This document shows positions 7,185 to 15,919 of a stretch of 64,000 bases of DNA, one piece after another. Location of the stretch: NCBI GenBank assembly GCA_964445815.1, contig CAYULW010000004.1, positions 310,001-374,000 on the forward strand, read 5' to 3'. A program made the position numbers and the translations under genes. The notes under the pieces were generated by a model, which worked only from the letters and a program-made list of their open reading frames with translations, did not search any database and was not told where the DNA came from. Each line of letters opens with the position of its first letter. The stretch's first letter is position 1. The stretch comes from CAYULW01 sp964445815 (GTDB lineage: Bacteria; Bacteroidota; Bacteroidia; Flavobacteriales_E; Vicingaceae).

Positions 7185-9200
7185 TTAATGCTTTCTCAAC
7201 TTTTCCAGCTCAAACATCTCATCTCTTAATCGGGCAGCTTCAATAAAGTCCAATTCTCTTGCTGCTTTTTCCATGGCTTTTTTGGTTCTGCTAATGGCTT
7301 TCTCCAGATCTCTTGGCTTGTCATAAGTTCCTTGTTCTTCAGCTGCCAAAGAGTTATATTCTTCTTCTTGCTCATAATTCTTCTCTTCAGCACCATCAGC
7401 TACTTTGGTTTGACGTAAAATGTTGCTCTGTTTCTTGATTAGCGCTTGCGGAGTAATGCCATGCAGTTCATTGTAAGCCATTTGCTTTTCTCTCCTTCTT
7501 TCCGTTTCATCAATTGTGTTTTGCATAGAACCTGTTATGGTGTCGGCATAAAAAATGGCTATACCGTTAACGTTTCTGGCAGCGCGTCCTACAGTTTGTG
7601 TCAATGAACGGTTTGATCTTAAAAAGCCTTCCTTATCTGCATCCATAACCGCAACCAATGAAACTTCAGGCAAGTCCAGACCTTCTCTTAGTAGGTTTAC
7701 CCCAACCAAAACATCAAAGTTACCTAGTCGTAAGTCTCTCAATATCTCTACACGTTCTAAAGTATCCACATCAGAGTGGATGTACCTGGTTTGCACACCA
7801 TTCTTTATGAAATATTTGGTGAGCTCTTCTGCCATTCGTTTGGTTAATGTGGTGACCAGTACGCGTTCGTTTTTTTCTACCCGAATTGCAATTTCTTCCA
7901 TCAAATCATCGACCTGATTAGTTGTTGGTCGAACTTCAATTATGGGATCTAGCAATCCGGTAGGACGAATGACTTGTTCTACCAAAACACCTTCAGATTC
8001 CCTTAATTCATAATCTGCAGGGGTAGCAGAAACATAGATGGTTTGGTTGCGTAAATTTTCCCATTCATCAAATTTTAAGGGACGATTATCCATTGCTGCA
8101 GGTAACCTGAACCCAAACTCTACCAGATTGGTTTTTCGAGACCGGTCGCCACCATACATGGCATTGACTTGTGAAACGGTAACATGACTTTCATCCACTA
8201 CTAATAAGTAATCATCAGGAAAATAATCCATCAAACAGAAAGGGCGAGTTCCGGGCGCTCTATTATCAAAATAACGGGAATAGTTTTCTATGCCTGAGCA
8301 ATAACCCAGTTCCTTCATCATTTCGATATCGTACTCTGTTCTTTCCTGCAGACGTTTGGCCTCAAGTGGTTTGCCTATTTCTTTAAAGTAGTCTACTTGC
8401 TTCACCATGTCTTGTTGAATTTCCCAGATGGCATTGTTCATGCGATCTTGCGTGGTCACAAAAAGGTTGGCCGGGTAGATGTTTAAATTCTCGAAACGTT
8501 CAATCGTTTTTCCGTTTCCGGGATCAAAGGAGCGAATGTCTTCGATTTCATCTCCAAAAAAACTGATGCGATAGGCAATATCAGCATAAGCCGGGAAGAT
8601 ATCTACCGTATCTCCTTTAACTCTGAACGTACCACGCTTAAATTCAGCCATGGTTCTGGAGTACAAGGCGGCTACAAAATGATGAAGTAGTTTGTTCCTA
8701 CTGATTTTTTGACCCTTTTTAATGGAAGTCACATTTTGCTGAAAATCACTTGGATTAGAAATACCATAAATGCATGATACAGAAGAAACAACAATAACAT
8801 CTCTTCTGCCTGAGAGAAGGGCAGAGGTAGCACTAAGTCTCAGCTTTTCAATTTCATCATTAATCGATAAGTCTTTTTCAATATAAGTATCAGACCCGGG
8901 AATATAGGCTTCTGGTTGGTAGTAATCGTAGTAGGAAACAAAGTATTCTACCGCATTATCAGGAAAGAACTGCTTGAATTCTCCGTATAACTGAGCTGCT
9001 AAAGTTTTATTATGACTCAAGATCAGTGTTGGACGCTGTGTCTGATGAATCACATTGGCGATGGTGAATGTTTTACCTGATCCGGTTACTCCAAGCAGCG
9101 TTTGTGCATGATCTCCGTTTTCTACACCTTCTACCAATGCTTTGATTGCTTGTGGTTGATCGCCTGTTGGTTTATAATCAGATATTAGTTTGAAGTCCAT
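7185..9200 (-). CDS. uvrB: Excinuclease ABC subunit B
   Basis: This 671-residue DNA-damage-verification helicase of nucleotide excision repair works with UvrA and UvrC. It has Walker A GVTGSGKT (37-44), the beta-hairpin region around YYDYYQPEAYIPGSDTYIE, the DESH box, helicase motifs including TQTVGRAARN, and a C-terminal UVR domain (AARELDFIEAARLRDEM). The length is normal and no residue appears lost. The gene stands alone on the minus strand; uvrA and uvrC are not in this window. Confidence 0.98.
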   Translation of the reverse strand: MDFKLISDYKPTGDQPQAIKALVEGVENGDHAQTLLGVTGSGKTFTIANVIHQTQRPTLILSHNKTLAAQLYGEFKQFFPDNAVEYFVSYYDYYQPEAYIPGSDTYIEKDLSINDEIEKLRLSATSALLSGRRDVIVVSSVSCIYGISNPSDFQQNVTSIKKGQKISRNKLLHHFVAALYSRTMAEFKRGTFRVKGDTVDIFPAYADIAYRISFFGDEIEDIRSFDPGNGKTIERFENLNIYPANLFVTTQDRMNNAIWEIQQDMVKQVDYFKEIGKPLEAKRLQERTEYDIEMMKELGYCSGIENYSRYFDNRAPGTRPFCLMDYFPDDYLLVVDESHVTVSQVNAMYGGDRSRKTNLVEFGFRLPAAMDNRPLKFDEWENLRNQTIYVSATPADYELRESEGVLVEQVIRPTGLLDPIIEVRPTTNQVDDLMEEIAIRVEKNERVLVTTLTKRMAEELTKYFIKNGVQTRYIHSDVDTLERVEILRDLRLGNFDVLVGVNLLREGLDLPEVSLVAVMDADKEGFLRSNRSLTQTVGRAARNVNGIAIFYADTITGSMQNTIDETERRREKQMAYNELHGITPQALIKKQSNILRQTKVADGAEEKNYEQEEEYNSLAAEEQGTYDKPRDLEKAISRTKKAMEKAARELDFIEAARLRDEMFELEKLRKH

Positions 9201-9237
9201 ATAAGTATATAGAAAGAAATTTAATCAAGGTAAAATT

Positions 9238-10815
9238 TTACCTTGTAACAAGTAATGTACTTTTTGAATAACCCTTATTATCAGTTAGTTCGGCAATATA
9301 AATGCTATTTCTATCATCTAATGAGATTAAAAGCGTACCGGTCTGATTAAGAACCTCATTATAAACCACCTGGCCTAAAGTATTTCTTATGACCAGTTTA
9401 GATCTCAACATATCATCGGTTATGTCAATATAAACTTTCCCTGTACTAGGATTTGGATAAAAAGCCAATTGGGAATTGGGTTTTTTATTCAAGTTAAAAA
9501 CGCCTGTGGCGATTGATGGTTTTTCCAATCGATAAAGACTGTCAATTTCGCAATCGGATAAGACTCTATTATAGATTCTTACATTGTTCAATAAACCTGC
9601 AAATGGAGCTAAGTTTAGGTTAGTTAAACCAAAATACAAGCGATTGTTCGTATTTCCATTACCGACAAATAAAGGTTCTAAATGCGACTTCTTATATTTT
9701 CCATCAATATAGAGATAAGTTGTCGATCCATCGTTTTGTGCAACAACATGATGCCAAAGGTTATCAGTTAAGGAAGAATCACTTGTGAGTGAATTTGCAC
9801 TAGAACCATCAAAAAAACTTGAAACATGTCCATTTGTAGTTAGAAAAACTCCAAACCCTATAAAAGCACCTTGAAGTATGGTTTGATTAGAAGCATTTGT
9901 GTTTGTCGAGGTACTGACCCATAGACTGATTGAAGTTGCTGAATAATTAGAGTTGTTAAAAGTGTTTTGACTTATTAATTGAGTAGTTGTGTTAAAGTTG
10001 ATGGCACTATCAGTTCCACTTACAGCATTATAATTAACTCTTGAGGTGGAAGTCAGATGTTCATTGTTTGAAGATAAATCAGTTAAAGCGCCATCGAACT
10101 TGAAGTAGGCCTTTAAGTTGCTTCTAAAGCCATAATTGCAAGGTAGACTCCCTAGAGAATCTATATCCGATTGACGAAGTGTTCTATTATATATTCTTAG
10201 ATCATTGATTAATCCCGTGTAAGGGTCTAAATCCAGGTTAGTTTTACCAATGTATAATTTATTATTAGAAGCCCCATTGCCGGTATACATCGTCTCATTG
10301 ATACTTCCTTCAAAAATTCCATCAATGTACATTTCTGTACTTTGACCATCAGATTGTACCACAATGTGGTGCCACTTATTGTCTGCGTAATTGGATGCAC
10401 TTGTTAGTGCACCTGATGATGAAGAATCAAAAAAACCTTGTATCTTACCGGTACTACCTTCAATCATAATGGCAAAGCCCATGTATGCTCCTTGTATAAT
10501 GACTTGTCTTCGATTGTTAATCGTTCCTGTCTTTATCCAAAGTGAAATGGCCGTCTTAGTATAATAGGAATTGTTAAATCCGGACAGAGTAGAGACACAA
10601 GTGTTACCATTTAGATGCAAGGCATTATCATTTGGATAATGAAGAGCGTAGCCTGTTGACCCTGTAACAATATTAAGATGATGATTATTCCCTGAACTGT
10701 CAGCCAAACTATTTTCAAATTGATAGTGCGCTTTAAGACTATCAACTAAACTTTGCGAATTCAAAGAATGAAAACAAGCCAAAATAAATACAGCAAGAAG
10801 GAGTCGAATAGGCAT
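9238..10815 (-). CDS. Secreted protein with two LamG-type domains and T9SS sorting domain
   Basis: This 525-residue protein has an N-terminal signal peptide (about residues 1-20, ending near SLNSQS) and two tandem concanavalin-A/LamG-like units (about 24-225 and 228-430). Each unit repeats the pattern LKAHYQFENSLADSSGNNH or LKAYFKFDGALTDLSSNNEH, then KWHHIVVQSDG or LWHHVVAQNDG, and ends in RIYNR. The last 80 residues (LAFYPNPSTGKVYIDI onward) are a type A T9SS sorting domain, so export by the gliding/T9SS system to the cell surface is expected. It probably binds carbohydrate or protein outside the cell. The ligand is unknown. Confidence 0.88.
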   Translation of the reverse strand: MPIRLLLAVFILACFHSLNSQSLVDSLKAHYQFENSLADSSGNNHHLNIVTGSTGYALHYPNDNALHLNGNTCVSTLSGFNNSYYTKTAISLWIKTGTINNRRQVIIQGAYMGFAIMIEGSTGKIQGFFDSSSSGALTSASNYADNKWHHIVVQSDGQSTEMYIDGIFEGSINETMYTGNGASNNKLYIGKTNLDLDPYTGLINDLRIYNRTLRQSDIDSLGSLPCNYGFRSNLKAYFKFDGALTDLSSNNEHLTSTSRVNYNAVSGTDSAINFNTTTQLISQNTFNNSNYSATSISLWVSTSTNTNASNQTILQGAFIGFGVFLTTNGHVSSFFDGSSANSLTSDSSLTDNLWHHVVAQNDGSTTYLYIDGKYKKSHLEPLFVGNGNTNNRLYFGLTNLNLAPFAGLLNNVRIYNRVLSDCEIDSLYRLEKPSIATGVFNLNKKPNSQLAFYPNPSTGKVYIDITDDMLRSKLVIRNTLGQVVYNEVLNQTGTLLISLDDRNSIYIAELTDNKGYSKSTLLVTR

Positions 10816-10872
10816 TTTTAACTTTTATTTATGCGTTAAGCTAAGTTATACAATTATAAATTGTAATGTTAT

Positions 10873-12150
10873 TTAGAGAGTGATTCCTAACCACTCTTCT
10901 AATTTATCGACCATGAGCTGCCGTTCTTCTTCGCTCATGTTTTTTATTCGGGCTTGTGCATGATCTTTTCCTGCCAAGAAAAACCAAAGGGCATCGACTC
11001 CATTGCTTGGCCTTACAGCCGTAGCTGACCAGGTATCGGAGTTGCCATTGATGTAAATAAATCGATGTCCGTGTTTCTCCAGCCAATCTTTGGTCTTTAG
11101 GACCACTTCATTGTTAAAGTCAGCTTGCATTTTATGAGGCATAAATACCGCAGAAGGGTTTTGGTCTGTTGGTAAAGCCTTAATTAAGGGTTTAAGATCT
11201 CCCAAATCATAACCATAATAGCCCATCTGAGAACCGGCTTGGTAATAATGAGAGGCGAATTGATCCATGCTTTTATCGGCAAAAAAATCCAGACCGGATA
11301 TGCCCACCAGATGATACAATATGTTTTCGATATCTTCAGTAGTATCCGGAATGTCTTCGCAAATTCCTCCCCATTGCCAAAAAGCAAAGGGATATTCCAA
11401 GACTTGATATTCGAAAGCTTGCTCAAAATTTAAATAGTTAAAATTCAATTGAGCACCATAACTAAACCACTTAAGTAAGGGCAAAACTCGTTCGCGCTCT
11501 TTGAGTAATTTAACTTGAACGGCTTTAATCTTATCCCGACATTCCTGACTTCCCACAGTGTCTAAGAATGTATAAATTCTTTTATCTTCTAATCCGCCAT
11601 AATTTAAAGGTGCAACATAGGGTATGCTGACATCCACATCTTCAGGATAGAAATAGCGATAGAAAATGGTAGTTTGTCCACCCTTACTGATGCCCGTACT
11701 TAACCATTTGTTTTTATAGATACTTTTAAATAAGGTGTTTATACGATGCAGGTCGGCTGTTGCTTGTTCTAAATTGAGGTAAGCGTAGTCTAAAGAATCC
11801 GGTACGCTTTTTCCAAAATAGCGATGCTCTATTGACAATTGATTAGCATTGACCAATTGAGCAACTTCGGTAATGGAATTTCTTGATTTGCTGTATCCAT
11901 TGGTAACCATCACCATAGGGTGTTCAAAGCCACGATGACTGAGAAAAACACGCTGATAAAAATGACCTTTTGAAGGATCAGTATGATCAATCGGTTGTTT
12001 GATTTTTAGTTCATAAGCAGATTCAAAACTGTCCGGGTGTTTGATCTTCTTAAAGATAACGTCCGGCAGTTGATACAACTCCTCCTTGATGCTCTGCGCA
12101 TTACTGAACTGAATGATAAAGAGCGTGATGAAGGTAATTGCTAGTTTCAT
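10873..12150 (-). CDS. Exported S37-type serine peptidase (tripeptidyl aminopeptidase-like)
   Basis: An alpha/beta-hydrolase protein of 425 residues. It has a signal peptide in the first 19 residues (MKLAITFITLFIIQFSNAQS). The nucleophile motif is GISKGG, within STGISKGGQTTIFYRYFYP. Neighbouring blocks SIEHRYFGKS and PYVAPLNYGG fit the PS-10/S37 peptidase family. The frame extends upstream to a TTG at 12189, but the ATG at 12150 gives a clean signal peptide and overlaps the upstream stop as ATGA. The likely role is peptide scavenging in the periplasm or outside the cell. Confidence 0.82.
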   Translation of the reverse strand: MKLAITFITLFIIQFSNAQSIKEELYQLPDVIFKKIKHPDSFESAYELKIKQPIDHTDPSKGHFYQRVFLSHRGFEHPMVMVTNGYSKSRNSITEVAQLVNANQLSIEHRYFGKSVPDSLDYAYLNLEQATADLHRINTLFKSIYKNKWLSTGISKGGQTTIFYRYFYPEDVDVSIPYVAPLNYGGLEDKRIYTFLDTVGSQECRDKIKAVQVKLLKERERVLPLLKWFSYGAQLNFNYLNFEQAFEYQVLEYPFAFWQWGGICEDIPDTTEDIENILYHLVGISGLDFFADKSMDQFASHYYQAGSQMGYYGYDLGDLKPLIKALPTDQNPSAVFMPHKMQADFNNEVVLKTKDWLEKHGHRFIYINGNSDTWSATAVRPSNGVDALWFFLAGKDHAQARIKNMSEEERQLMVDKLEEWLGITL

Positions 12151-13184
12151 GCTTTGGCATTGATGGCTTTTGTTTCTTCCCATGTCCAAAAATTTTTTGC
12201 TTGTATGGATTTTAGCTTTTTATTAAGATAAGTTGTACAAATCTCTACAAAAAGTTCCTCTTCAATGCTCGATGAATAAATGTCTCGTTCATTAGGATCG
12301 GCAAATCGTTCCGCTTTTGATATCCCTTTCTTTTCTAATCTTAGAATAGGGCCTGTATCCGTGATCTGATCTACGCTCCATAAATATGCTGATTGCTCTA
12401 TAGCGTTCAGTTCTTTTGCTAAGGGTCTAAGGTCAATTCTCGGATATACGGGTCTTGAGACAATGTCTACCCAGGTGGTGTATTTGTATTCCAGTTCATA
12501 ACGCTGATGATCATAAATGCTCAAAACAAGGTCTGCCTGCTCAGAACCTGAAAACAAGGTATAATAGGGCAGCGGTTCACTGGCTTTTACAATCTGCATT
12601 TTGATGTCTTCAAGAAAACGTATGGTTTTGATTTTTTGAAACCCTTCTTGAATGAAATAAAATTCTTCTAAATAATCTGTTGCCGATTCAATATTCTCGA
12701 GTACCGAATAGAAATGACTTAAGAAGTAGCCGAACTTAGGAACACAGTCTCTTATTTCATCTCTTCTTCCAAAAGGGACATAAAACAATTCCTTTTCTTT
12801 GGCATTCACCCATAAACAGAGTTTTAAGGCCTTTTCACTTGTTTCATCGTTTGGGTTAAAGTGACGAAAATCACCGATCTCAGCCATTTGGATCAGCAGT
12901 TCAGAATGTGTTGGCAAAAGATGGGGGTGGAGCAGGGCAAAAACACCGACAAAACCATCGATATCAAAGTGGTTGGCACTGACGTATTTTGCTTTTTCGG
13001 GAATAAGACCTTGTTGGATGGCATTAATTGTAATTTCGGCAGAAGTATCTGCAGCTATTTTCGGGTATTTATTTGCTCCTTTCCAATGTGATAAAGTCAA
13101 ATGATCAGGGTGCAAAGCATCTACAATGACAACCTGATCTTTATTAAGATTCTGAATTCGATGAAAAGGAATGAATTCCATCAT
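12147..13184 (-). CDS. Conserved protein of unknown function (HFDIDGF motif)
   Basis: This 345-residue soluble protein has no signal peptide. I do not recognise the family with certainty. It opens MMEFIPFHRIQNL and has the acidic-histidine stretch VSANHFDIDGFVGVFALLHP near residue 68, which recalls metal-binding phosphoesterase motifs. Later segments include EIGDFRHF and KFGYFLSHFY. It is the first gene of a two-gene unit with the S37-type peptidase (4-base overlap), and its 5' end faces the TMEM175-like gene. A DHH-like metal-dependent function is only a guess. Confidence 0.7.
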   Translation of the reverse strand: MMEFIPFHRIQNLNKDQVVIVDALHPDHLTLSHWKGANKYPKIAADTSAEITINAIQQGLIPEKAKYVSANHFDIDGFVGVFALLHPHLLPTHSELLIQMAEIGDFRHFNPNDETSEKALKLCLWVNAKEKELFYVPFGRRDEIRDCVPKFGYFLSHFYSVLENIESATDYLEEFYFIQEGFQKIKTIRFLEDIKMQIVKASEPLPYYTLFSGSEQADLVLSIYDHQRYELEYKYTTWVDIVSRPVYPRIDLRPLAKELNAIEQSAYLWSVDQITDTGPILRLEKKGISKAERFADPNERDIYSSSIEEELFVEICTTYLNKKLKSIQAKNFWTWEETKAINAKA

Positions 13185-13215
13185 AATTTTTTATTTTGCA
13201 GAGAAAATAAGGTCA

Positions 13216-13989
13216 ATGATACGAGATATTTTAAAGCAAAAACAATCTGTTTCTAAAACAGGATTTCGCTATAGAGGGATGGAGAGCAGTCGACTAGAGA
13301 ACCTGACCGATGCTGTGTTTGCTTTTGCGATTACCTTACTGGTGATTGCAACAGAGGTGCCTCGTACTTATGTGGAATTACAAGCATCCATGTATGATTT
13401 TGTGGGTTTTCTTTTTTGTTCCCTCTTGCTTTTAGGCATTTGGAACAATCACCATACTTTCTTTTTGCATTATGGTTTAAGAGATAGTTTTACTCAAACC
13501 ATGAATTTTGTTTTTCTGTTTGTTCTCCTGTTCTACATTTATCCGCTCAAGTATTTGTTTTCCTTTGTTGGAGCAAGTCTGCTTTTGAAAGTATTAATAT
13601 GGTTAGATTTTAGATCTGAGGCAATGAAAATGGCCCTTACTAAAACAAGTATGGCCAACATGAATACCGATCAATGGGAAGACTTAATGATCCGTTTTGG
13701 CTTAGGTTTGTTGTTGATCTATTTAATATTCGGATTGATGCACATGAATGCAATGAGGAAAAAGAGAGAGCTAGAACTAAATAAAGCTGAAATTTATGAA
13801 ACCAGATCTTTTATTATTTATTATTTGTTTTTAGTTTTCATTGCTCTTATCTCAATGGCCATAGTTTATATAGGAGGGGGAGCTTATTCGGCTTATGCCG
13901 GTTTTGTTTACTTAAGTATTCCCATCATATTACCCATTATTAAAAGGTGGCGGGAGAAACGCATGAAAAAGATAAACTTAGTTGATTAA
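13216..13989 (+). CDS. TMEM175-family (DUF1211) potassium-channel-like membrane protein
   Basis: This 257-residue protein has about six helices. The first helix carries ENLTDAVFAFAITLLVIATE, the FAxT(D)-type motif that lines the pore in bacterial TMEM175 channels. Next come LGIWNNHHTFFLHY and a further helix block. Such proteins conduct potassium across the inner membrane. The frame extends upstream to 13171, but that would overlap the divergent gene. The ATG at 13216 follows a purine-rich AAATAAGGTCA and is preferred. There is a C-terminal basic tail (KRWREKRMKK). Confidence 0.82.
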   Translation: MIRDILKQKQSVSKTGFRYRGMESSRLENLTDAVFAFAITLLVIATEVPRTYVELQASMYDFVGFLFCSLLLLGIWNNHHTFFLHYGLRDSFTQTMNFVFLFVLLFYIYPLKYLFSFVGASLLLKVLIWLDFRSEAMKMALTKTSMANMNTDQWEDLMIRFGLGLLLIYLIFGLMHMNAMRKKRELELNKAEIYETRSFIIYYLFLVFIALISMAIVYIGGGAYSAYAGFVYLSIPIILPIIKRWREKRMKKINLVD

Positions 13990-14010
13990 GCGTAATCAGA
14001 CTAATATGGA

Positions 14011-14673
14011 TTACCATTCAATGGGTTTTAGTCCCTTTGCTTTTAAATAGGCATTGGTTTGACTAAAGTGTCTATTGCCAAAAAAACCTCTGTGTGCAGC
14101 AAAAGGAGAGGGGTGAGCAGATTCTAAAACCAGATGTTTAGATCGATCGATTATCGCTCCTTTTTTCTGAGCAAAAGCACCCCAAAGCAAGAAGACCAGA
14201 TGTTCTTTTTCTTCAGATAAATGTTGAATCACCGCATCGGTAAATTCTTCCCATCCTTTACCCTGATGAGAGCCTGCCTGACGTGCTCTTACGGTTAGGG
14301 TGGCATTGAGGAGTAAAACCCCTTGTCTGGCCCAACGTTCCAAGTTGCCACTTGCAGGAATTTCTGTACCCACATCATCCTTAATCTCTTTAAAAATATT
14401 AACAAGAGAAGGAGGGATACGTATGCCGTCTTTGACTGAAAAACACAAACCATTGGCCTGATTAGGCCCATGATAAGGATCTTGACCAATAATAACCACT
14501 CTGGTCGCATCAAAACCCGAATGGTCAAACGCAGAGAAGAGTTTTGACCCCGGAGGGTAGACCGTATGTTCTGCATATTCCTTCTTCACAAAGTCGACCA
14601 ATGCCTTAAAATAGGGCTGTTCAAATTGCTTCGATAAAACGGATTTCCAGCTCTCTTCGATTTTTACATTCAT
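14011..14673 (-). CDS. ung: Uracil-DNA glycosylase, family 1
   Basis: This 220-residue base-excision-repair enzyme removes uracil from DNA. The catalytic water-activating motif is GQDPYHG with Asp65, followed by GLCFSV. The leucine-loop motif is HPSPFAAHRGFFGN with His187. Length and motif order match E. coli Ung closely. It converges on the TMEM175-like gene, with 21 bases between the stops. Confidence 0.98.
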   Translation of the reverse strand: MNVKIEESWKSVLSKQFEQPYFKALVDFVKKEYAEHTVYPPGSKLFSAFDHSGFDATRVVIIGQDPYHGPNQANGLCFSVKDGIRIPPSLVNIFKEIKDDVGTEIPASGNLERWARQGVLLLNATLTVRARQAGSHQGKGWEEFTDAVIQHLSEEKEHLVFLLWGAFAQKKGAIIDRSKHLVLESAHPSPFAAHRGFFGNRHFSQTNAYLKAKGLKPIEW

Positions 14674-14777
14674 GTGGTTAAAATAAGTAAAATGAAATCA
14701 ATTAGCTGCCGCTAAAAGGGCCATTAAAACGACCAAAATCCGTCTTGCTCGCATTTTTCGAAGTTAATCATATTTGC

Positions 14778-14945
14778 TTAGTTCTCTTGAGAAGACTCCC
14801 TATTCGATTTGGGATGTTTAGCTTTAAATTGATTCCATTTGGCCTTCGCTTCTTTTCGCCTTTTCTGTTCGGCTATGACTTGGCGAATAGCAGCAACAAC
14901 GGCAATGAATGCTACAAGTACGAGTAGTTCAAATAGGCCTGCCAC
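14778..14945 (-). CDS. 55-residue single-helix membrane microprotein
   Basis: An open frame begins with GTG at 14945-14943 and ends with TAA at 14780-14778. The start shares its first base with the last base of the TAG stop of the upstream cupin gene (TAGTG), suggesting translational coupling. The product has one N-terminal hydrophobic helix (AGLFELLVLVAFIAVVAAI, residues 2-20), then a strongly basic tail (EQKRRKEAKAKWNQFKAK) and a polar end. No upstream ATG is available in frame because a TGA precedes it. The architecture is that of a small inner-membrane anchor or regulator. I do not recognise a family. Confidence 0.62.
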   Translation of the reverse strand: MAGLFELLVLVAFIAVVAAIRQVIAEQKRRKEAKAKWNQFKAKHPKSNRESSQEN

Positions 14946-15301
14946 TAATCCGGATTTGTATTTGTTTCTTCAAATCGATCTCCATGGCTTGTCGGTTCGG
15001 AAATCACAATAAATTCCAATTTTTCCGGTTGATCGTTTCGGATCCTATGCTTTGTGTTGGGCAAGATGTGTATGCCTTCTCCGGCTTCCACTTCGCAGAT
15101 TTGATCCTCAATTTCAAAAGTGGCTGTACCACTTAAAATTCTGAAAAACTGTTGTGCATGGAGATGGTAGTGCTTTTTCTCTTGTGTGTTTGGCGGCATC
15201 ATTTCCTCAATTACACTCAAGCTTTGGGATTCAACCAAGTGCCATCCGCTACAATTCTCTCCCCAATTATAATGTTTACTGTTCTTTTTTGATTTTTTCA
15301 T
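14945..15301 (-). CDS. Small cupin-domain protein
   Basis: This 118-residue protein is a single cupin beta-barrel. The metal-binding first motif is KKHYHLHAQQFFRILSG, and the second motif includes HILPNTKHRI. Such proteins bind a metal and can be sensors, isomerases or dioxygenases; the substrate is not apparent. It lies 17 bases downstream of an SRPBCC gene and overlaps the membrane microprotein gene by one base, so the three probably share a transcript. Confidence 0.85.
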   Translation of the reverse strand: MKKSKKNSKHYNWGENCSGWHLVESQSLSVIEEMMPPNTQEKKHYHLHAQQFFRILSGTATFEIEDQICEVEAGEGIHILPNTKHRIRNDQPEKLEFIVISEPTSHGDRFEETNTNPD

Positions 15302-15318
15302 TGAAGGATTGATTCCAT

Positions 15319-15747
15319 CTAGGCTTCTGTCAATGCTTTGATTTGTTCTAATATGGACTTTAATCCTTCCTCAGTATGGCATTTGCCCTCTTCACTGGCA
15401 AAGCCTTGTTGATGCCATGTAAATTGATACGCATCACCCACTTTTTCAATTGAATAAGTCACTGTTGAATAGTTTTCCGGTAAATCTTCTAAACCTGAAA
15501 AACCGCTCCAGTAACTGTATTGAAGCAATTCATTTTCTCTATGCTCAAGTACTTGGCCTTTGTCTTTATAAGTTTGGCCATTGTATTCTCCTTCAAACAA
15601 AATGGGACTGCCTTTTTTCCAATCGCTGGATACATTTGTTCCAAACAAATAGGACTTGATTTTTACCGGATTAGTCAATGTGTTCCATATTTTTTCAGGA
15701 CTGGATTTGATCAGTATACTGCTTGATGCGATGAGGTCTGTATTCAT
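15319..15747 (-). CDS. SRPBCC/AHSA1-family ligand-binding protein
   Basis: This 142-residue START-like fold protein opens ASSSILIKSSPEKIWNTLTNP. It has the family pattern of a long hydrophobic cavity, with FEGEYNGQTYKDKGQVLE in the middle and a C-terminal helix EEGLKSILEQIKALTEA. Members act as small-molecule binders or Hsp90-activator-like factors. No catalytic residues can be assigned. It heads a three-gene unit. A TAAACTTG near-match to the -7 box lies about 20 bases upstream. Confidence 0.83.
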   Translation of the reverse strand: MNTDLIASSSILIKSSPEKIWNTLTNPVKIKSYLFGTNVSSDWKKGSPILFEGEYNGQTYKDKGQVLEHRENELLQYSYWSGFSGLEDLPENYSTVTYSIEKVGDAYQFTWHQQGFASEEGKCHTEEGLKSILEQIKALTEA

Positions 15748-15840
15748 GGATAATGGATTTTATAGATTCAAGTTTAAGCATAATAGTCAATTTATTTGGC
15801 AATAAACTTGATGGGCAATTATCATCTCCTCTTGTACAGA

Positions 15841-15856
15841 CTTTACATTAGTGTAA
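15841..15856. promoter_or_regulatory. Dyad TTTACA-N4-TGTAAA upstream of the SRPBCC gene
   Basis: The 16 bases TTTACATTAGTGTAAA form an inverted repeat with 6-bp arms and a 4-base centre, about 95 bases upstream of the SRPBCC start and just beyond the terminator of the DUF2892 gene. It could be an operator; nothing else supports this. Confidence 0.3.
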
Positions 15857-15868
15857 ACTGAAGGCCAA

Positions 15869-15900
15869 AAAAAAGGCATGATTTCTGGTTCATGCCTTTT
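15869..15900 (-). terminator. Terminator after DUF2892 copy 2
   Basis: A 12-bp stem AAAAAGGCATGA / TCATGCCTTTTT with an 8-base loop lies 20 bases past the DUF2892 stop. On the minus strand it ends in a run of T residues. Confidence 0.85.
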
Positions 15901-15919
15901 TGATACAATTTACACCGAA

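Noticed and set aside
10849..10865. AT-rich inverted repeat TACAATT-ATA-AATTGTA between the S37 peptidase and LamG genes
   Set aside because: It lacks a T-tract and GC pairs, and AT-rich palindromes are common in this sequence, so it was not called a terminator.
12151..12189. Upstream TTG start for the S37-type peptidase
   Set aside because: It would hide the signal peptide; the ATG at 12150 overlaps the upstream stop as ATGA and is preferred.
14698..14754. An 18-codon frame (MRARRILVVLMALLAAAN) between ung and the microprotein
   Set aside because: Hydrophobic but too short to support without conservation or expression data; no ribosome-binding site was seen.
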